Positions 1 to 6,922 of a stretch of 7,871 nucleotides of DNA are shown piece after piece. The translations under genes were made by a program, and so were the position numbers. The notes under the pieces were generated by a model. It worked only from the letters and a program-made list of their open reading frames with translations, had not been told where the DNA came from and made no database searches. Origin of the DNA: Methanomicrobiales archaeon (lineage in GTDB: Archaea > Halobacteriota > Methanomicrobia > Methanomicrobiales > JACTUA01). Location: contig JAJRCY010000040.1 of assembly GCA_028678715.1 (NCBI GenBank), positions 1 through 7,871 of the forward strand, in the 5' to 3' direction. Within the stretch, counting starts at the first letter, position 1. Each line of letters opens with the position of its first letter.

Positions 1-15
1 CTTCTCGGTGTACAT
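1..15 (-). CDS. Start of an unidentified gene (first five codons only)
   Basis: An ATG on the minus strand at 15-13 opens a frame that reads Met-Tyr-Thr-Glu-Lys and runs off the left edge. It lies 5 bases past the mfnB stop codon (23-21). A GGTGA ribosome binding site sits 5 bases upstream, inside the mfnB stop region. The spacing suggests the two genes share a transcript with translational coupling. Five residues are too few to identify the product. A link to methanofuran or other cofactor synthesis is only a guess from its neighbour. Confidence 0.5.
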
Positions 16-20
16 CTCCT

Positions 21-27
21 TCACCCC
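21..27 (-). promoter_or_regulatory. Ribosome binding site overlapping the mfnB stop codon
   Basis: On the minus strand these bases read GGGGTGA, matching the archaeal anti-Shine-Dalgarno (pairs with GGTGA). The final TGA is also the mfnB stop codon. It is followed by AGGAG and then the ATG at 15. This supports the start of the partial downstream gene and suggests coupled translation. Confidence 0.5.
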
Positions 28-707
28 ACCAGTGCACGTGCCTTCTCCACGAGATCCGCCCGGATGGTCGAGTACCGGTCCCCGCCGCAGACCATCCCCC
101 GGACCCCAATGATATCAGGGCCGATCCTCTTGAGCAGGGGAATGTCCTCAAACCGCAGCGACCCCGCGAGGGCAGTCTCCAGCCCCAGCCGCCGGTTGCT
201 CGCCGTGAACTCCGAAAGGGCCGCCTCGTCCAGGTAGTCGAAGAGCCGCTTCCCGTCTTTTATCCCGGTATCGATCATCGCCACGTCAGCCCCGCACTCG
301 GCAGCGAGGAGCGCCATCGCCTGGGGCGAGATGGTAGAGAGCCGCGCGTGGTCGGCGTAGGCAGCGATGACCACGGCCCGGGACGGGAACTCCCCCTTCA
401 CGCCCCTTACCACGGCCCGGATCAGCTCCCGGGCCCGGTCCTCCCCGTCAAAGAGGAGGCCCACCTTGATGTAGTCCGCCCCGGCGCACGCTGCGCCGTA
501 GGCGGCGAGGGCGGCACCGCCCGGCCGGAAGTCGAAGTCGCCGATCGCGGCGCTGACAGGCTTGTCGGTCAGGTCCCGGATCGCCCGGATCACCCAGGGG
601 AAGTTGGCGCCCAGGGAGCCCTCGGCCGGCCGCTTCACGTCAATGATGTCGGCAGCAAGCGACCGGGCCGCCTCCTCGAGAGTGCTCGGGCTGACGAGCA
701 ACCGCAT
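21..707 (-). CDS. mfnB: (5-formylfuran-3-yl)methyl phosphate synthase MfnB
   Basis: MfnB is a cytosolic TIM-barrel enzyme that condenses two glyceraldehyde-3-phosphate molecules into the furan phosphate (4-HFC-P) used to build methanofuran, the first C1 carrier of CO2-reducing methanogenesis. The 228-residue protein has near-family length. It shows the family signatures in order: IIDVKRPAEGSLGAN with Asp23 and the probable Schiff-base Lys25; ADYIKVGL with Lys81; ADVAMIDTGIKDGK with Asp146 and Lys150; and a C-terminal GVRGMVCGGDR loop that should bind phosphate. These positions match, from memory, the active-site lysines and aspartates of the Methanocaldococcus enzyme. The ATG at 707 is the only start before the conserved N-terminus (MRLLVSP), and a TATA-like box about 26 bases upstream suggests a leaderless transcript. 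A further gene follows directly, so mfnB probably heads an operon. Confidence in the family is high. Confidence 0.95.
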   Translation of the reverse strand: MRLLVSPSTLEEAARSLAADIIDVKRPAEGSLGANFPWVIRAIRDLTDKPVSAAIGDFDFRPGGAALAAYGAACAGADYIKVGLLFDGEDRARELIRAVVRGVKGEFPSRAVVIAAYADHARLSTISPQAMALLAAECGADVAMIDTGIKDGKRLFDYLDEAALSEFTASNRRLGLETALAGSLRFEDIPLLKRIGPDIIGVRGMVCGGDRYSTIRADLVEKARALVG

Positions 708-729
708 GGATCATCGTGGTACGTAGATC

Positions 730-735
730 TTAATA
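730..735 (-). promoter_or_regulatory. TATA-like box of mfnB
   Basis: The minus strand reads CTATTAAGATC across this site. The centre of TATTAA is about 26 bases upstream of the A of the mfnB ATG, the usual TATA-to-start-site distance in archaea. Transcription would therefore begin at or next to the start codon. No good ribosome binding site lies upstream of the ATG, which fits a leaderless mRNA. The match is to a short degenerate motif. Confidence 0.4.
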
Positions 736-856
736 GTGGTTGCGACACGGGTGGTTCACGGCGATTTGGGAGAATCACGAAAAATTTCACGTGTGGAATG
801 GTAAAAAACTCCCTATTGTCACGAAGTTCTTTGAAGGGAGGGAGGATTGTGGATTC

Positions 857-886
857 CTGCAGGGCCGTTCCTGCCCGTCCCTGCAG
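857..886 (+). repeat. Inverted repeat, potential hairpin in the TPR gene leader
   Basis: CTGCAGGG (857-864) is perfectly complementary to CCCTGCAG (879-886), giving an 8-bp stem with a 14-base C-rich loop. It lies 78 bases before the TPR start codon, so it would fold in the 5' leader of that mRNA. No T-tract follows, so it is not a terminator of standard form. In G+C-rich DNA such stems also occur by chance. Confidence 0.35.
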
Positions 887-952
887 TACAGGCAGTCCGC
901 CGGGGGAACCTCCATGTGGGTTGAAGGACCACCGTTTCCGGGGACAGAGAAA

Positions 953-958
953 GGTGAT
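953..958 (+). promoter_or_regulatory. Ribosome binding site of the TPR gene
   Basis: GGTGAT lies 5 bases before the ATG at 964 and matches the complement of the archaeal 16S rRNA 3' end. It fixes the start of the TPR gene, which is also the first start codon in that frame. Confidence 0.6.
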
Positions 959-963
959 GCTGC

Positions 964-1713
964 ATGGGTGATCCGGAGGGGGCGGAGTGGTGCTGCAGGG
1001 GAACGGGGGAATCGGTCCTGGGATACTACCGCGAATCCCAGGGAACCTTTGACCGGGCACTCTCCCGGGATCCCGGCCTGCACCGGGCACGGCTCGGGAA
1101 AGCCGCAAGCTACGCACGGATGGGATTCTTCGGCAAGGCCCTGGAATGCTGCCAGGAGGTCATCGCCGCCGAGCCGCTCCACACCGATGCCTGGTTCCTC
1201 CGTGGCCTGGTCCTGTACCAGATGGGCCGGTACGACGAGGCCATCCCCTGTCTGGACCAGGTGGTCGCCGGCCGGGATGGCCACCTGGAGGCATGGTATG
1301 CCCTGGGGAACTGCTTCTACTACCAGGGGGAGTACGACGAGGCGATCCGGTGCTACGACCACATCATCGGCCTTGAGACGGAGTATCCCAAGGCATGGTA
1401 CAACAAGGGGGTGGCTCTCGCCGACATCCGGAGGTACGAGGAGGCCCTGGCCTGCTACCGCGAATGCGACCGGCTGAACCCCGGAGTCGGGGTGGTATTC
1501 ACGAACACCGGCGTCGCGCTGGCAGGCCTGGGCCGGTTCGAGGAGGCCGTGGCATCCTTTGACCGGGCCATTACGCTCAATCCCCGGGATATCACGCCGT
1601 GGAACAACAAGGCCGCGGCCCTCCGCCGGCTGGGAAGGGACCGCGAGGCCGAAGCCTGCGTGGAGAAGGTGAAGGAGCTCGCAGTCGGGAGACACATCCC
1701 CTGGCTCTTCTGA
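964..1713 (+). CDS. Tetratricopeptide repeat (TPR) protein
   Basis: This 249-residue soluble protein is almost entirely TPR repeats, helical hairpins that act as protein-protein docking surfaces. Six 34-residue units run in exact register from residue 42: 42-75, 76-109, 110-143, 144-177, 178-211 and 212-245. A degenerate partial unit occupies about 18-41. The consensus pattern is plain, with AW at the start of the third, fourth and fifth units, G at position 8 of the hairpin, and YDEAI or FEEAV at the turn (for example residues 90-94). The N-terminus has no signal peptide or membrane segment, though it holds two adjacent cysteines (10-11), so a cytosolic location is likely. Methanogens carry many such proteins and the partner cannot be inferred. 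The start is supported by a GGTGAT site 5 bases upstream. It lies 56 bases ahead of the HisA-like gene. Confidence 0.9.
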   Translation: MGDPEGAEWCCRGTGESVLGYYRESQGTFDRALSRDPGLHRARLGKAASYARMGFFGKALECCQEVIAAEPLHTDAWFLRGLVLYQMGRYDEAIPCLDQVVAGRDGHLEAWYALGNCFYYQGEYDEAIRCYDHIIGLETEYPKAWYNKGVALADIRRYEEALACYRECDRLNPGVGVVFTNTGVALAGLGRFEEAVASFDRAITLNPRDITPWNNKAAALRRLGRDREAEACVEKVKELAVGRHIPWLF

Positions 1714-1739
1714 GGGGCGACCAGCCCTTTTCGCGATGA

Positions 1740-1747
1740 TTGATATG
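1740..1747 (+). promoter_or_regulatory. TATA-like box of the HisA-like gene
   Basis: TTGATATG is centred about 26 bases before the ATG at 1770, the distance expected if transcription starts at that ATG. No clear ribosome binding site precedes the ATG, so a leaderless transcript is plausible. The motif is weak, and read-through from the TPR gene cannot be excluded. Confidence 0.3.
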
Positions 1748-1769
1748 CCGGAAGAGCGACCTCTCCCCC

Positions 1770-2438
1770 ATGGAGCTGGTGCTGGCCATGGACCTGATGG
1801 GGGGGCAGGTGGTCCACGGGGAGAAAGGGGACCGGGCCTCGTACCGGCCGCTCCGGTCACGCCTTGTCACCACCGCCGATCCCATCCCGGTCATCGGCGA
1901 AATCCGGCCCCGTTTCCTGTACCTGGCGGACCTGGACCGGATCGAGGGCAGGGGGTCCCATGACCGGGCCATCCTGGACTTTGCGGGGCTCGTCGACCGG
2001 TGCTACGTGGACCGCGGGTGCCGGGATCCCGGCGACTTCCTCCGGCACCCGAGGGTGGTGAACGTGGTGGGCACCGAGACCGCCGGTGCCGACCTCACCC
2101 GGTACCGGGGCGGCTACCTGTCGGTGGACATCAAGCACGGCCGGGTCATCCCCTCCGGCCAGGAACCGGTTCCCTTTCTCTGCCGGGTGGCCGAACTCTC
2201 CTTTGACGGTTGCATCCTGCTGAACCTGGGGGCCGTGGGGACCGGCCGGGGCCTTCCTCCCGACGTGGAGAAGCTCCGGGCCGCGTACCCGGGCAGGCTC
2301 CTCTACGGCGGCGGGATCGCCAGCCCCCGGGACCTGGAGCGGCTGGAGGGGGCAGGGTACGACGGAGCCATCGTGGCCACCGCCCTGCACCGGGGTGCCA
2401 TCCCCGTCGAATGGATCCGGAGGGGTGCCCGGTGCTGA
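1770..2438 (+). CDS. HisA/HisF-family TIM-barrel protein, function unassigned
   Basis: This 222-residue protein resembles HisA, the isomerase of histidine synthesis, and belongs to the archaeal HisA/HisF-related group (recognised as like TIGR00734), whose substrate I cannot name. Visible HisA-like elements are the N-terminal AMDLMGGQVV with Asp8, the position of the catalytic Asp of HisA; a GEKGDRASY loop (17-25); LSVDIKHGRV with Asp120, the second catalytic-type Asp; NLGAVGTGRG (152-161); and the C-terminal phosphate-binding pair LLYGGGI (177-183) and VATALHRG (202-209). The N-terminal phosphate motif, GGGIR in HisA, is replaced by DRGCR (81-85). True HisA activity is therefore doubtful. The ATG at 1770 begins exactly at the conserved barrel strand; a TTG at 1740 would add ten residues with no HisA counterpart. 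The stop overlaps the tmk start by 7 bases, so the two are probably translated together. Confidence 0.85.
   Translation: MELVLAMDLMGGQVVHGEKGDRASYRPLRSRLVTTADPIPVIGEIRPRFLYLADLDRIEGRGSHDRAILDFAGLVDRCYVDRGCRDPGDFLRHPRVVNVVGTETAGADLTRYRGGYLSVDIKHGRVIPSGQEPVPFLCRVAELSFDGCILLNLGAVGTGRGLPPDVEKLRAAYPGRLLYGGGIASPRDLERLEGAGYDGAIVATALHRGAIPVEWIRRGARC
2419..2425 (+). promoter_or_regulatory. Ribosome binding site of tmk
   Basis: GGAGGGG lies 6 bases before the GTG at 2432, inside the end of the HisA-like gene. It decides the GTG start over the in-frame ATG at 2411, which would add seven residues ahead of the conserved N-terminal strand. Confidence 0.65.
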
Positions 2439-3049
2439 TCACCATCGAGGGCATCGACGGGAGCGGGAAGTCCAGCCTGGTGGAGGGCCTCAAAGGACGG
2501 CTCTCCGACCTCTCCCCCCTCTACACCCGGGAGCCCGGTGCCACCTGGGTGGGGGACCAGGTGCGGCGGGCCATCGCCGAGCAGGTGGACCCGGTGACGG
2601 AAGCGCTCCTCTTTGCCGCGGACCATGCCGCCCACCTGGCGACCCTTGTCGCCCCGGCGATCCGGGAGGGGCGCATCGTCATCTCGGACCGGTATACGGA
2701 CAGCCGCTACGCCTACCAGTCGGTGATGCTGGACGGGGTGCTCCCGGAACCCCTGGCCTGGCTCCGGGCGGTTCATGCCGGCTGGACGATCCCGCCCGAC
2801 TGCACCTTTCTCCTCGTGCTCCCGGTGGAAGCGGCCATGGCGCGCCTCCCGGCCCACCGCACACGGGAGCACTTCGAGGAAGGCGAGGTCCTCTCCCGGG
2901 TGCAGCGGCAGTACCTGGCCCTGGCCGAGGAGGAGCCCAGCCGGTTCGTGGTGATCGACGCCCTGGGGGAGAAGGAGGAGATCTGCCGGTTCGTGGCCGA
3001 CGAGATCAGGACGCTCTCCGGATCGCGACGACCGCGTCACCGATCGTGA
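2432..3049 (+). CDS. tmk: Thymidylate kinase (dTMP kinase)
   Basis: The enzyme phosphorylates dTMP to dTDP with ATP, a required step towards dTTP for DNA synthesis, in the cytosol. The 205-residue product has family length. Visible motifs are the P-loop GIDGSGKS (7-14) directly after the first strand LITIE; TREPG (32-36); DRY..S..AYQ (86-96), the thymidylate kinase signature for nucleotide binding; and an Arg-rich lid segment near residues 135-145. The start is GTG, with GGAGGGG 6 bases upstream, and overlaps the HisA-like stop (GTGCTGA), so translation is probably coupled. The 3' end is unusual because it overlaps the end of convergent valS by 44 bases. The last dozen residues are basic and Ser-rich (RRPRHRS at the end) and may be a lineage-specific tail. 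The family call is secure. Confidence 0.93.
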   Translation: MLITIEGIDGSGKSSLVEGLKGRLSDLSPLYTREPGATWVGDQVRRAIAEQVDPVTEALLFAADHAAHLATLVAPAIREGRIVISDRYTDSRYAYQSVMLDGVLPEPLAWLRAVHAGWTIPPDCTFLLVLPVEAAMARLPAHRTREHFEEGEVLSRVQRQYLALAEEEPSRFVVIDALGEKEEICRFVADEIRTLSGSRRPRHRS

Positions 3050-5606
3050 CCACGTCCACCGCGGTCCCCTCGATGCGGTACGAAAAGACCGGCGTGAAGG
3101 ACCCGGGCGGAACCGCCACATCCCCGCCACCGATGTGCAGTGTGGCCGGGGGAGCCTCCAGCTGCTCTGGAGGCAGCTGCTTCACCGCCTCCATGAACGC
3201 CCCTGCCTGCTTCCGGAGCGCGGGGCCGACGACGGCCCGGTGGAACCGGACCTCCTTCACCACCCGCTCCAGGCGGGGAGCTTCCGTGCGCCACTCCACC
3301 GCGGCGTTCAGGGCACGGCCCAGGTCCCCTCCATCGTCGATGGCCTGCGCCCCGTAGATGGTGAGGGAGCCGAAGGGGGCGTTCAGGGCGAGGCCCTGCT
3401 CGTGCTTGTACCGGCGCAGCTCGGAGGCGAGCCGGATCAGCCGGCCACCGTCCCGAACGGCAACCGGGTCCGAGAACGGGAACTCTGCCCAGGGCTGACG
3501 GTGGACCGAGCCATTCCCGGGGGCCAGGTGGTGATACACCTCGTCGGCAAAGTGGGGGAGGAAGGGGGCCAGCAGCCGGCAGAGGGTATCCAGCGTGACG
3601 GCGAGGGCTCTCCCCGCCCCCGCGCGGCCGCTGCCCTTCGCGTAGAGCCTCCCCTTGACGAGCTCGATGTACTCGTCGGCCAGCACGTTCCAGGCAAACT
3701 CCCGGATCGCCCGGAGGGCCCGGTCGAACTGGTACTCCTCCATGGCCCGCGTTACCTCGGCCACGGTATCCGAGAGCCGGGAGAGGAGCCACCGGTCGGC
3801 GAGGGCGGTGACGGGGGTGGCCTCCGACCGGGCGGCGTCATCCAGCTGGAGGAGGGCGAACCGGGCGATGTTCCAGAGCTTGGTCTGGAACCGGGAGGCG
3901 GCCACCACGTCGTTCCAGTTGAACATGATGTCCGAACCCGTGGCGGCGCCGGCGGCCCCCCACTGGCGGAAGGCATCGGCACCGTACTTCACGAGGATCT
4001 CCTCCGGGGCGATGATGTTGCCCCGGCTCTTGGACATCTTGAATCCGTCCTCGCCAAGCACCATGCCGTTCACGAGAATGCCGTCCCAGGGCTTCCGGCC
4101 CGTGAGGGCCACCGATCGGAGGATCGTGTAGCAGGCCCAGGTCCGGATGATGTCGTGCCCCTGGGGCCGGAGCTGGGCCGGGAAGAACGGCGGTGTGCCC
4201 GCCCCGTCCCATCCCGTCACATGGAGGACGGAGATGGAGGAGTCCATCCAGGTGTCCAGCACGTCCTCTTCCCCGACGGCGTCACGGGCCCCGCAGGAGG
4301 GGCAGGGCTTCTTCGGCTGCTCTTGCGTGGGATCCACGGGGAGGTCCTCCTCCTCCGGGAGGATCATGGCGTGGCACTTCCGGCAGAACCAGGCGGGAAT
4401 CGGGGTGGCAAAGATCCGCTGCCGGGAGATGCACCAGTCCCACTCCATCTGGGTGACCCAGTTCTCGAGGCGGATGAGCATGTGCTCCGGGATCCAGGTG
4501 ATCTCCCGGGCCGCTCTCAGGATCTCGTCGGGCTTCACCCGGACAAACCACTGTCGGCCGGAGAGGATCTCGATGGGGGTCTTGCACCGCCAGCAGGTCC
4601 CCACCCGCTGCTCCAGATCCCGCTGCCCCTTCAGGATCCCCTGTTTCTTCATGTCCCCCACAATGGCAGCCCGGGCCTCGTCCACCCGCTTCCCCTCGTA
4701 GCCTTTGGCGATCCCGGTCATCCTCCCCTGGCGATCGATGGCCTTCCGGAGGGGGAGGCCGTGCTGCTTCCACCAGTGCACGTCCTGCTTGTCCCCGAAG
4801 GTGCAGATCATGACGGCACCGGTGCCGAAAGCGGGGTCCACGGCCTCGTCCCGGATCACCGGCACCTTGTGGCCGAAGAAGGGCACCCGGAGCTTCCTCC
4901 CGGAGAGCGGCCGGTAGCGCTCATCCCCCGGGTGGACTGCGACCGCCACACAGGCGGCGAGCAGTTCCGGCCGGGTGGTGGCGATCTCGACCCCGTCAAA
5001 GTCAAAGTGGTGGAGGGTGGTCTTCCGGTCGTCATAGGTCACCTCGGCGTAGGCGATGGCCGTCTCGCACCGGGTGCAGAAGTTCACCGGGTGCTCCGAC
5101 TGGTAGATATAGCCCTTATGGAACATCTGGAGAAACGACCGCTGGGTCTTGGTGTAGTACTCCGGGAGCATCGTGATGTACTCGTGGGACCAGTCGGTGG
5201 AGAACCCCAGCCCCCGCATCGTAGACCGCATCAGCGCGATGTTCTTTGCCGTCAGCTCCCGGCACATGCTCCGGAACTCCTCCCGGGAGACGTCGTTTTT
5301 GGTGATGTGGTGGGTCTCCTCCACCTTCACCTCGGTGGGCAGGCCGTGGCAGTCCCACCCCTGGGGGAACATGACGTTGTAGCCCCGCATCCGCTTGTAC
5401 CGGGCAATGAAGTCGATATAACACCAGTTCAGGGCGTTTCCGATGTGGAAGTTGCCGGTGGGGTACGGGGGAGGGGTATCGATAACGTACCTGGGTTTTG
5501 GAGAGGCGGGATCAAAATAGTTCTCCTCGTCCCGCCAGTTCCGCTGCCAGCGCCCCTCCACCTCGCCAAAATCGTAGTGTGCGGGGATCTCCGGTGAGTC
5601 TGCCAT
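3006..5606 (-). CDS. valS: Valyl-tRNA synthetase, archaeal type
   Basis: This class I aminoacyl-tRNA synthetase attaches valine to tRNA-Val and removes mischarged threonine. The 866-residue protein shows, in order, the HIGH-type motif PTGNFHIGN (49-57); [14 protein letters not shown] (84-97), typical of archaeal ValS; a CP1 editing domain (about 185-345) with TTRPELL (210-216) and GTGAVM (261-266); Cys pairs at 177/180, 338/341, 408/411 and 435/438 that look like zinc knuckles; DTWMDSS (451-457); and the KMSKS loop (523-527). An anticodon-binding helical domain follows, with no long bacterial-type C-terminal coiled coil. The start is the ATG at 5606 (MADSPEIP). The frame stays open upstream to 5879, but that part overlaps the DUF92 gene and has no synthetase character. 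A TATA-like box about 32 bases upstream implies a very short leader. The 3' end overlaps tmk. Confidence 0.96.
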   Translation of the reverse strand: MADSPEIPAHYDFGEVEGRWQRNWRDEENYFDPASPKPRYVIDTPPPYPTGNFHIGNALNWCYIDFIARYKRMRGYNVMFPQGWDCHGLPTEVKVEETHHITKNDVSREEFRSMCRELTAKNIALMRSTMRGLGFSTDWSHEYITMLPEYYTKTQRSFLQMFHKGYIYQSEHPVNFCTRCETAIAYAEVTYDDRKTTLHHFDFDGVEIATTRPELLAACVAVAVHPGDERYRPLSGRKLRVPFFGHKVPVIRDEAVDPAFGTGAVMICTFGDKQDVHWWKQHGLPLRKAIDRQGRMTGIAKGYEGKRVDEARAAIVGDMKKQGILKGQRDLEQRVGTCWRCKTPIEILSGRQWFVRVKPDEILRAAREITWIPEHMLIRLENWVTQMEWDWCISRQRIFATPIPAWFCRKCHAMILPEEEDLPVDPTQEQPKKPCPSCGARDAVGEEDVLDTWMDSSISVLHVTGWDGAGTPPFFPAQLRPQGHDIIRTWACYTILRSVALTGRKPWDGILVNGMVLGEDGFKMSKSRGNIIAPEEILVKYGADAFRQWGAAGAATGSDIMFNWNDVVAASRFQTKLWNIARFALLQLDDAARSEATPVTALADRWLLSRLSDTVAEVTRAMEEYQFDRALRAIREFAWNVLADEYIELVKGRLYAKGSGRAGAGRALAVTLDTLCRLLAPFLPHFADEVYHHLAPGNGSVHRQPWAEFPFSDPVAVRDGGRLIRLASELRRYKHEQGLALNAPFGSLTIYGAQAIDDGGDLGRALNAAVEWRTEAPRLERVVKEVRFHRAVVGPALRKQAGAFMEAVKQLPPEQLEAPPATLHIGGGDVAVPPGSFTPVFSYRIEGTAVDVVTIGDAVVAIRRAS
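3154..3174. repeat. Inverted repeat inside the valS 3' region
   Basis: GCCTCCAG (3154-3161) and CTGGAGGC (3167-3174) form a perfect 8-bp stem with a 5-base loop. It encodes part of the ValS C-terminal domain, so it may be only a by-product of Pro/Leu/Glu codons. It lies about 105 bases past the tmk stop and would fold in a tmk read-through transcript. Confidence 0.35.
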
Positions 5607-5633
5607 TCTTGCGGCAAGCGTTGTCCCTGTGAG

Positions 5634-5641
5634 AAAATATA
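5634..5641. promoter_or_regulatory. Shared A/T core (AAAATATA) of the divergent valS / DUF92 promoters
   Basis: The 79-base spacer between valS and the DUF92 gene holds a single clear A/T block. On the minus strand it reads GGTATATTTTC, centred about 32 bases from the valS ATG. On the plus strand it reads GAGAAAATATACC, centred about 48 bases from the GTG at 5686. Either reading resembles an archaeal TATA box with a purine-rich upstream element. The valS placement is the better one; use for both directions is an inference. Confidence 0.45.
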
Positions 5642-5685
5642 CCTCTCGCAAACGATCCCCGCCGGTGGCAGGCCAGGCCTGAACG

Positions 5686-6915
5686 GTGACCCGAAAGGCT
5701 CTTCCATCCCGCCGACCGATCTTTGAGAGGATGCGGGCCGGAATCTGGGTGGCCATTCCTCTCACCATCGCGTTTGTACTGGCGGCTCCCCTCCTCCAGC
5801 CCCCCTGGCTCCTCTCCCTCCTGATGCTCCTCTTCTCTGCCCTCCTCTCCCTGATCCGGGGCACGAAATCCGTTTCCATCTCCCTCGCGGCACTGGCCCT
5901 TCTCTATGCGACCGGGTGGCTCCCCCTCTTTGTCCTCCTGCAGGCCGTGGCGATCGTCGTATGTGCCGAGGTCGCTTTCAGGGCAACGAGACCCGGGCTC
6001 CATCCCTACCTGCTGTACCTGGCGGGCGCCTTCGCCGGCTCGGCGGGGGTGATGCTCTCCCTGGGCCGGTTCGAGCCCCTGATCGGGCTGATCGGCGTCA
6101 CCGTCGCCGTGATGCTCAAGTCGGCCCTCAAGAACCGCAGCGACGTGCTGATGGTGGAGAGCCTGGGGGTGGCCATGACCATGTACCTCTTCCTGGACCT
6201 GGCCTACCAGGTACCGCTCTGGAACCTGGCCTTTGCGGCCTTCGTCGCCTTCTCATTCGGGTACTTTGCCTACCGGCTCCGGGTCGCCGATCTCTCCGGC
6301 CTCTTCTCCGGGGCGCTCATCGGCGTGATCCTGATCGTCTTTGCTGACGTCCGGTGGTTCTTTGTCATCCTGGTCTTCATGATGGTGGGATCCGCCACCA
6401 CCCGCTACCGGTTCGAGTACAAATCCTCCCTCGGGGCCGCCGAGTCCCACGGCGGGGTCCGCGGCTACGTGAACGTCTTCTCCAACCTTCTCGTGGGAAC
6501 GGCGGCGGCGGTACTGTACGGCCTCACCGGCCATGCCATGTTTGTGGCCCTCTTCCTCGGGTCCGTGGCCTCCGCGGCCGCCGACACGGTGGCAGGGGAG
6601 ATCGGGATGACGACGAGTGCCCCAGTGCTCATCACGACGATGGAGATCGTCCCCCGGGGCACCAACGGGGGCATCACGCTGGAAGGGGAGATCGCTGCCT
6701 GCGTCGGTTCCCTGGCCGTGGCAGGTGCTGCCTGCCTCCTAGGGGTGATCACGGTCCCGATGCTCGGGATCTGCACCCTCGCCGGCTTCATCGGCACCAA
6801 CATCGACAGCCTGGTGGGCGCGACACTGGAGGATACCGGCCACATCGGGAACGCCGGCACCAACCTGATCGCAACGCTGGGCGGCGGGCTCTTCGCGCTC
6901 GTGTTCTTCCTGTGA
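5686..6915 (+). CDS. DUF92 (TMEM19/VTE6-like) integral membrane protein with N-terminal membrane extension
   Basis: This is a 409-residue, strongly hydrophobic membrane protein. The C-terminal half (about 200-409) is a DUF92 domain, recognised by [13 protein letters not shown] (201-213), [10 protein letters not shown] (233-242), [13 protein letters not shown] (295-307), [11 protein letters not shown] (324-334) and [13 protein letters not shown] (370-382), followed by NAGTN (389-393). The plant member VTE6 is a phytyl-phosphate kinase, so an isoprenoid-phosphate kinase role in archaeal lipid metabolism is possible but unproven. The first ~195 residues add about six hydrophobic segments outside the usual DUF92 core, with a basic cluster at 1-18. 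The start is uncertain: GTG at 5686 leaves a plausible leader after the A/T box at 5634, while ATG at 5731 (residue 16) is preceded directly by GAGAGG and would begin just before the first membrane helix. No ribosome binding site of good spacing marks either. Confidence 0.88.
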   Translation: MTRKALPSRRPIFERMRAGIWVAIPLTIAFVLAAPLLQPPWLLSLLMLLFSALLSLIRGTKSVSISLAALALLYATGWLPLFVLLQAVAIVVCAEVAFRATRPGLHPYLLYLAGAFAGSAGVMLSLGRFEPLIGLIGVTVAVMLKSALKNRSDVLMVESLGVAMTMYLFLDLAYQVPLWNLAFAAFVAFSFGYFAYRLRVADLSGLFSGALIGVILIVFADVRWFFVILVFMMVGSATTRYRFEYKSSLGAAESHGGVRGYVNVFSNLLVGTAAAVLYGLTGHAMFVALFLGSVASAAADTVAGEIGMTTSAPVLITTMEIVPRGTNGGITLEGEIAACVGSLAVAGAACLLGVITVPMLGICTLAGFIGTNIDSLVGATLEDTGHIGNAGTNLIATLGGGLFALVFFL

Positions 6916-6922
6916 TTGTTCC

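Larger units (their letters stand above)
708..963. other. Divergent intergenic region between mfnB and the TPR gene
   Basis: This 256-base stretch holds no confidently coding gene. Its left part (about 720-840) is noticeably A/T-richer than its surroundings and carries the mfnB TATA-like box and two plus-strand candidates, CGAAAAATTT (778-787) and GTAAAAAACT (about 800-809). If either plus-strand box is used, the TPR mRNA has a leader of roughly 130-160 bases. That leader would contain a purine-rich GGGAGGGAGG run (836-845), an 8-bp hairpin (857-886) and a 40-codon open frame that ends inside the TPR start. A promoter within this region is likely because the flanking genes diverge; the exact site is uncertain. 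Confidence 0.45.

Noticed and set aside
348..848. Upstream continuation of the possible leader ORF opposite mfnB
   Set aside because: It is antisense to mfnB, with no domain and a different character from the short segment after 849.
740..1477. A 245-codon plus-strand open frame overlapping the TPR gene
   Set aside because: Its translation is low-complexity Ser/Arg/Thr/Trp-rich, and it crosses the TPR gene in another frame.
1740..1769. TTG at 1740 as the start of the HisA-like gene
   Set aside because: It adds ten residues before the conserved first strand, and the TTG is the first bases of the TATA-like element.
787..1860. A 357-codon minus-strand open frame opposite the TPR gene
   Set aside because: Antisense shadow: the plus strand encodes TPR repeats in exact register with a good ribosome binding site.
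2210..2431. Longer tmk frame beginning within the HisA-like gene
   Set aside because: The P-loop strand must start almost at the N-terminus in this family, and the ribosome binding site at 2419-2425 selects the GTG at 2432.
3135..5597. An 820-codon open frame on the plus strand opposite valS
   Set aside because: It mirrors valS codon for codon, is rich in Gly/Pro/Val/His/Leu in the manner of antisense G+C-rich frames, and has no recognisable domain. ValS is unmistakable on the other strand.
5607..5879. N-terminal extension of valS up to an earlier start
   Set aside because: The extension is Arg-rich, lacks synthetase similarity, overlaps the divergent DUF92 gene and passes through the TATA-like box.
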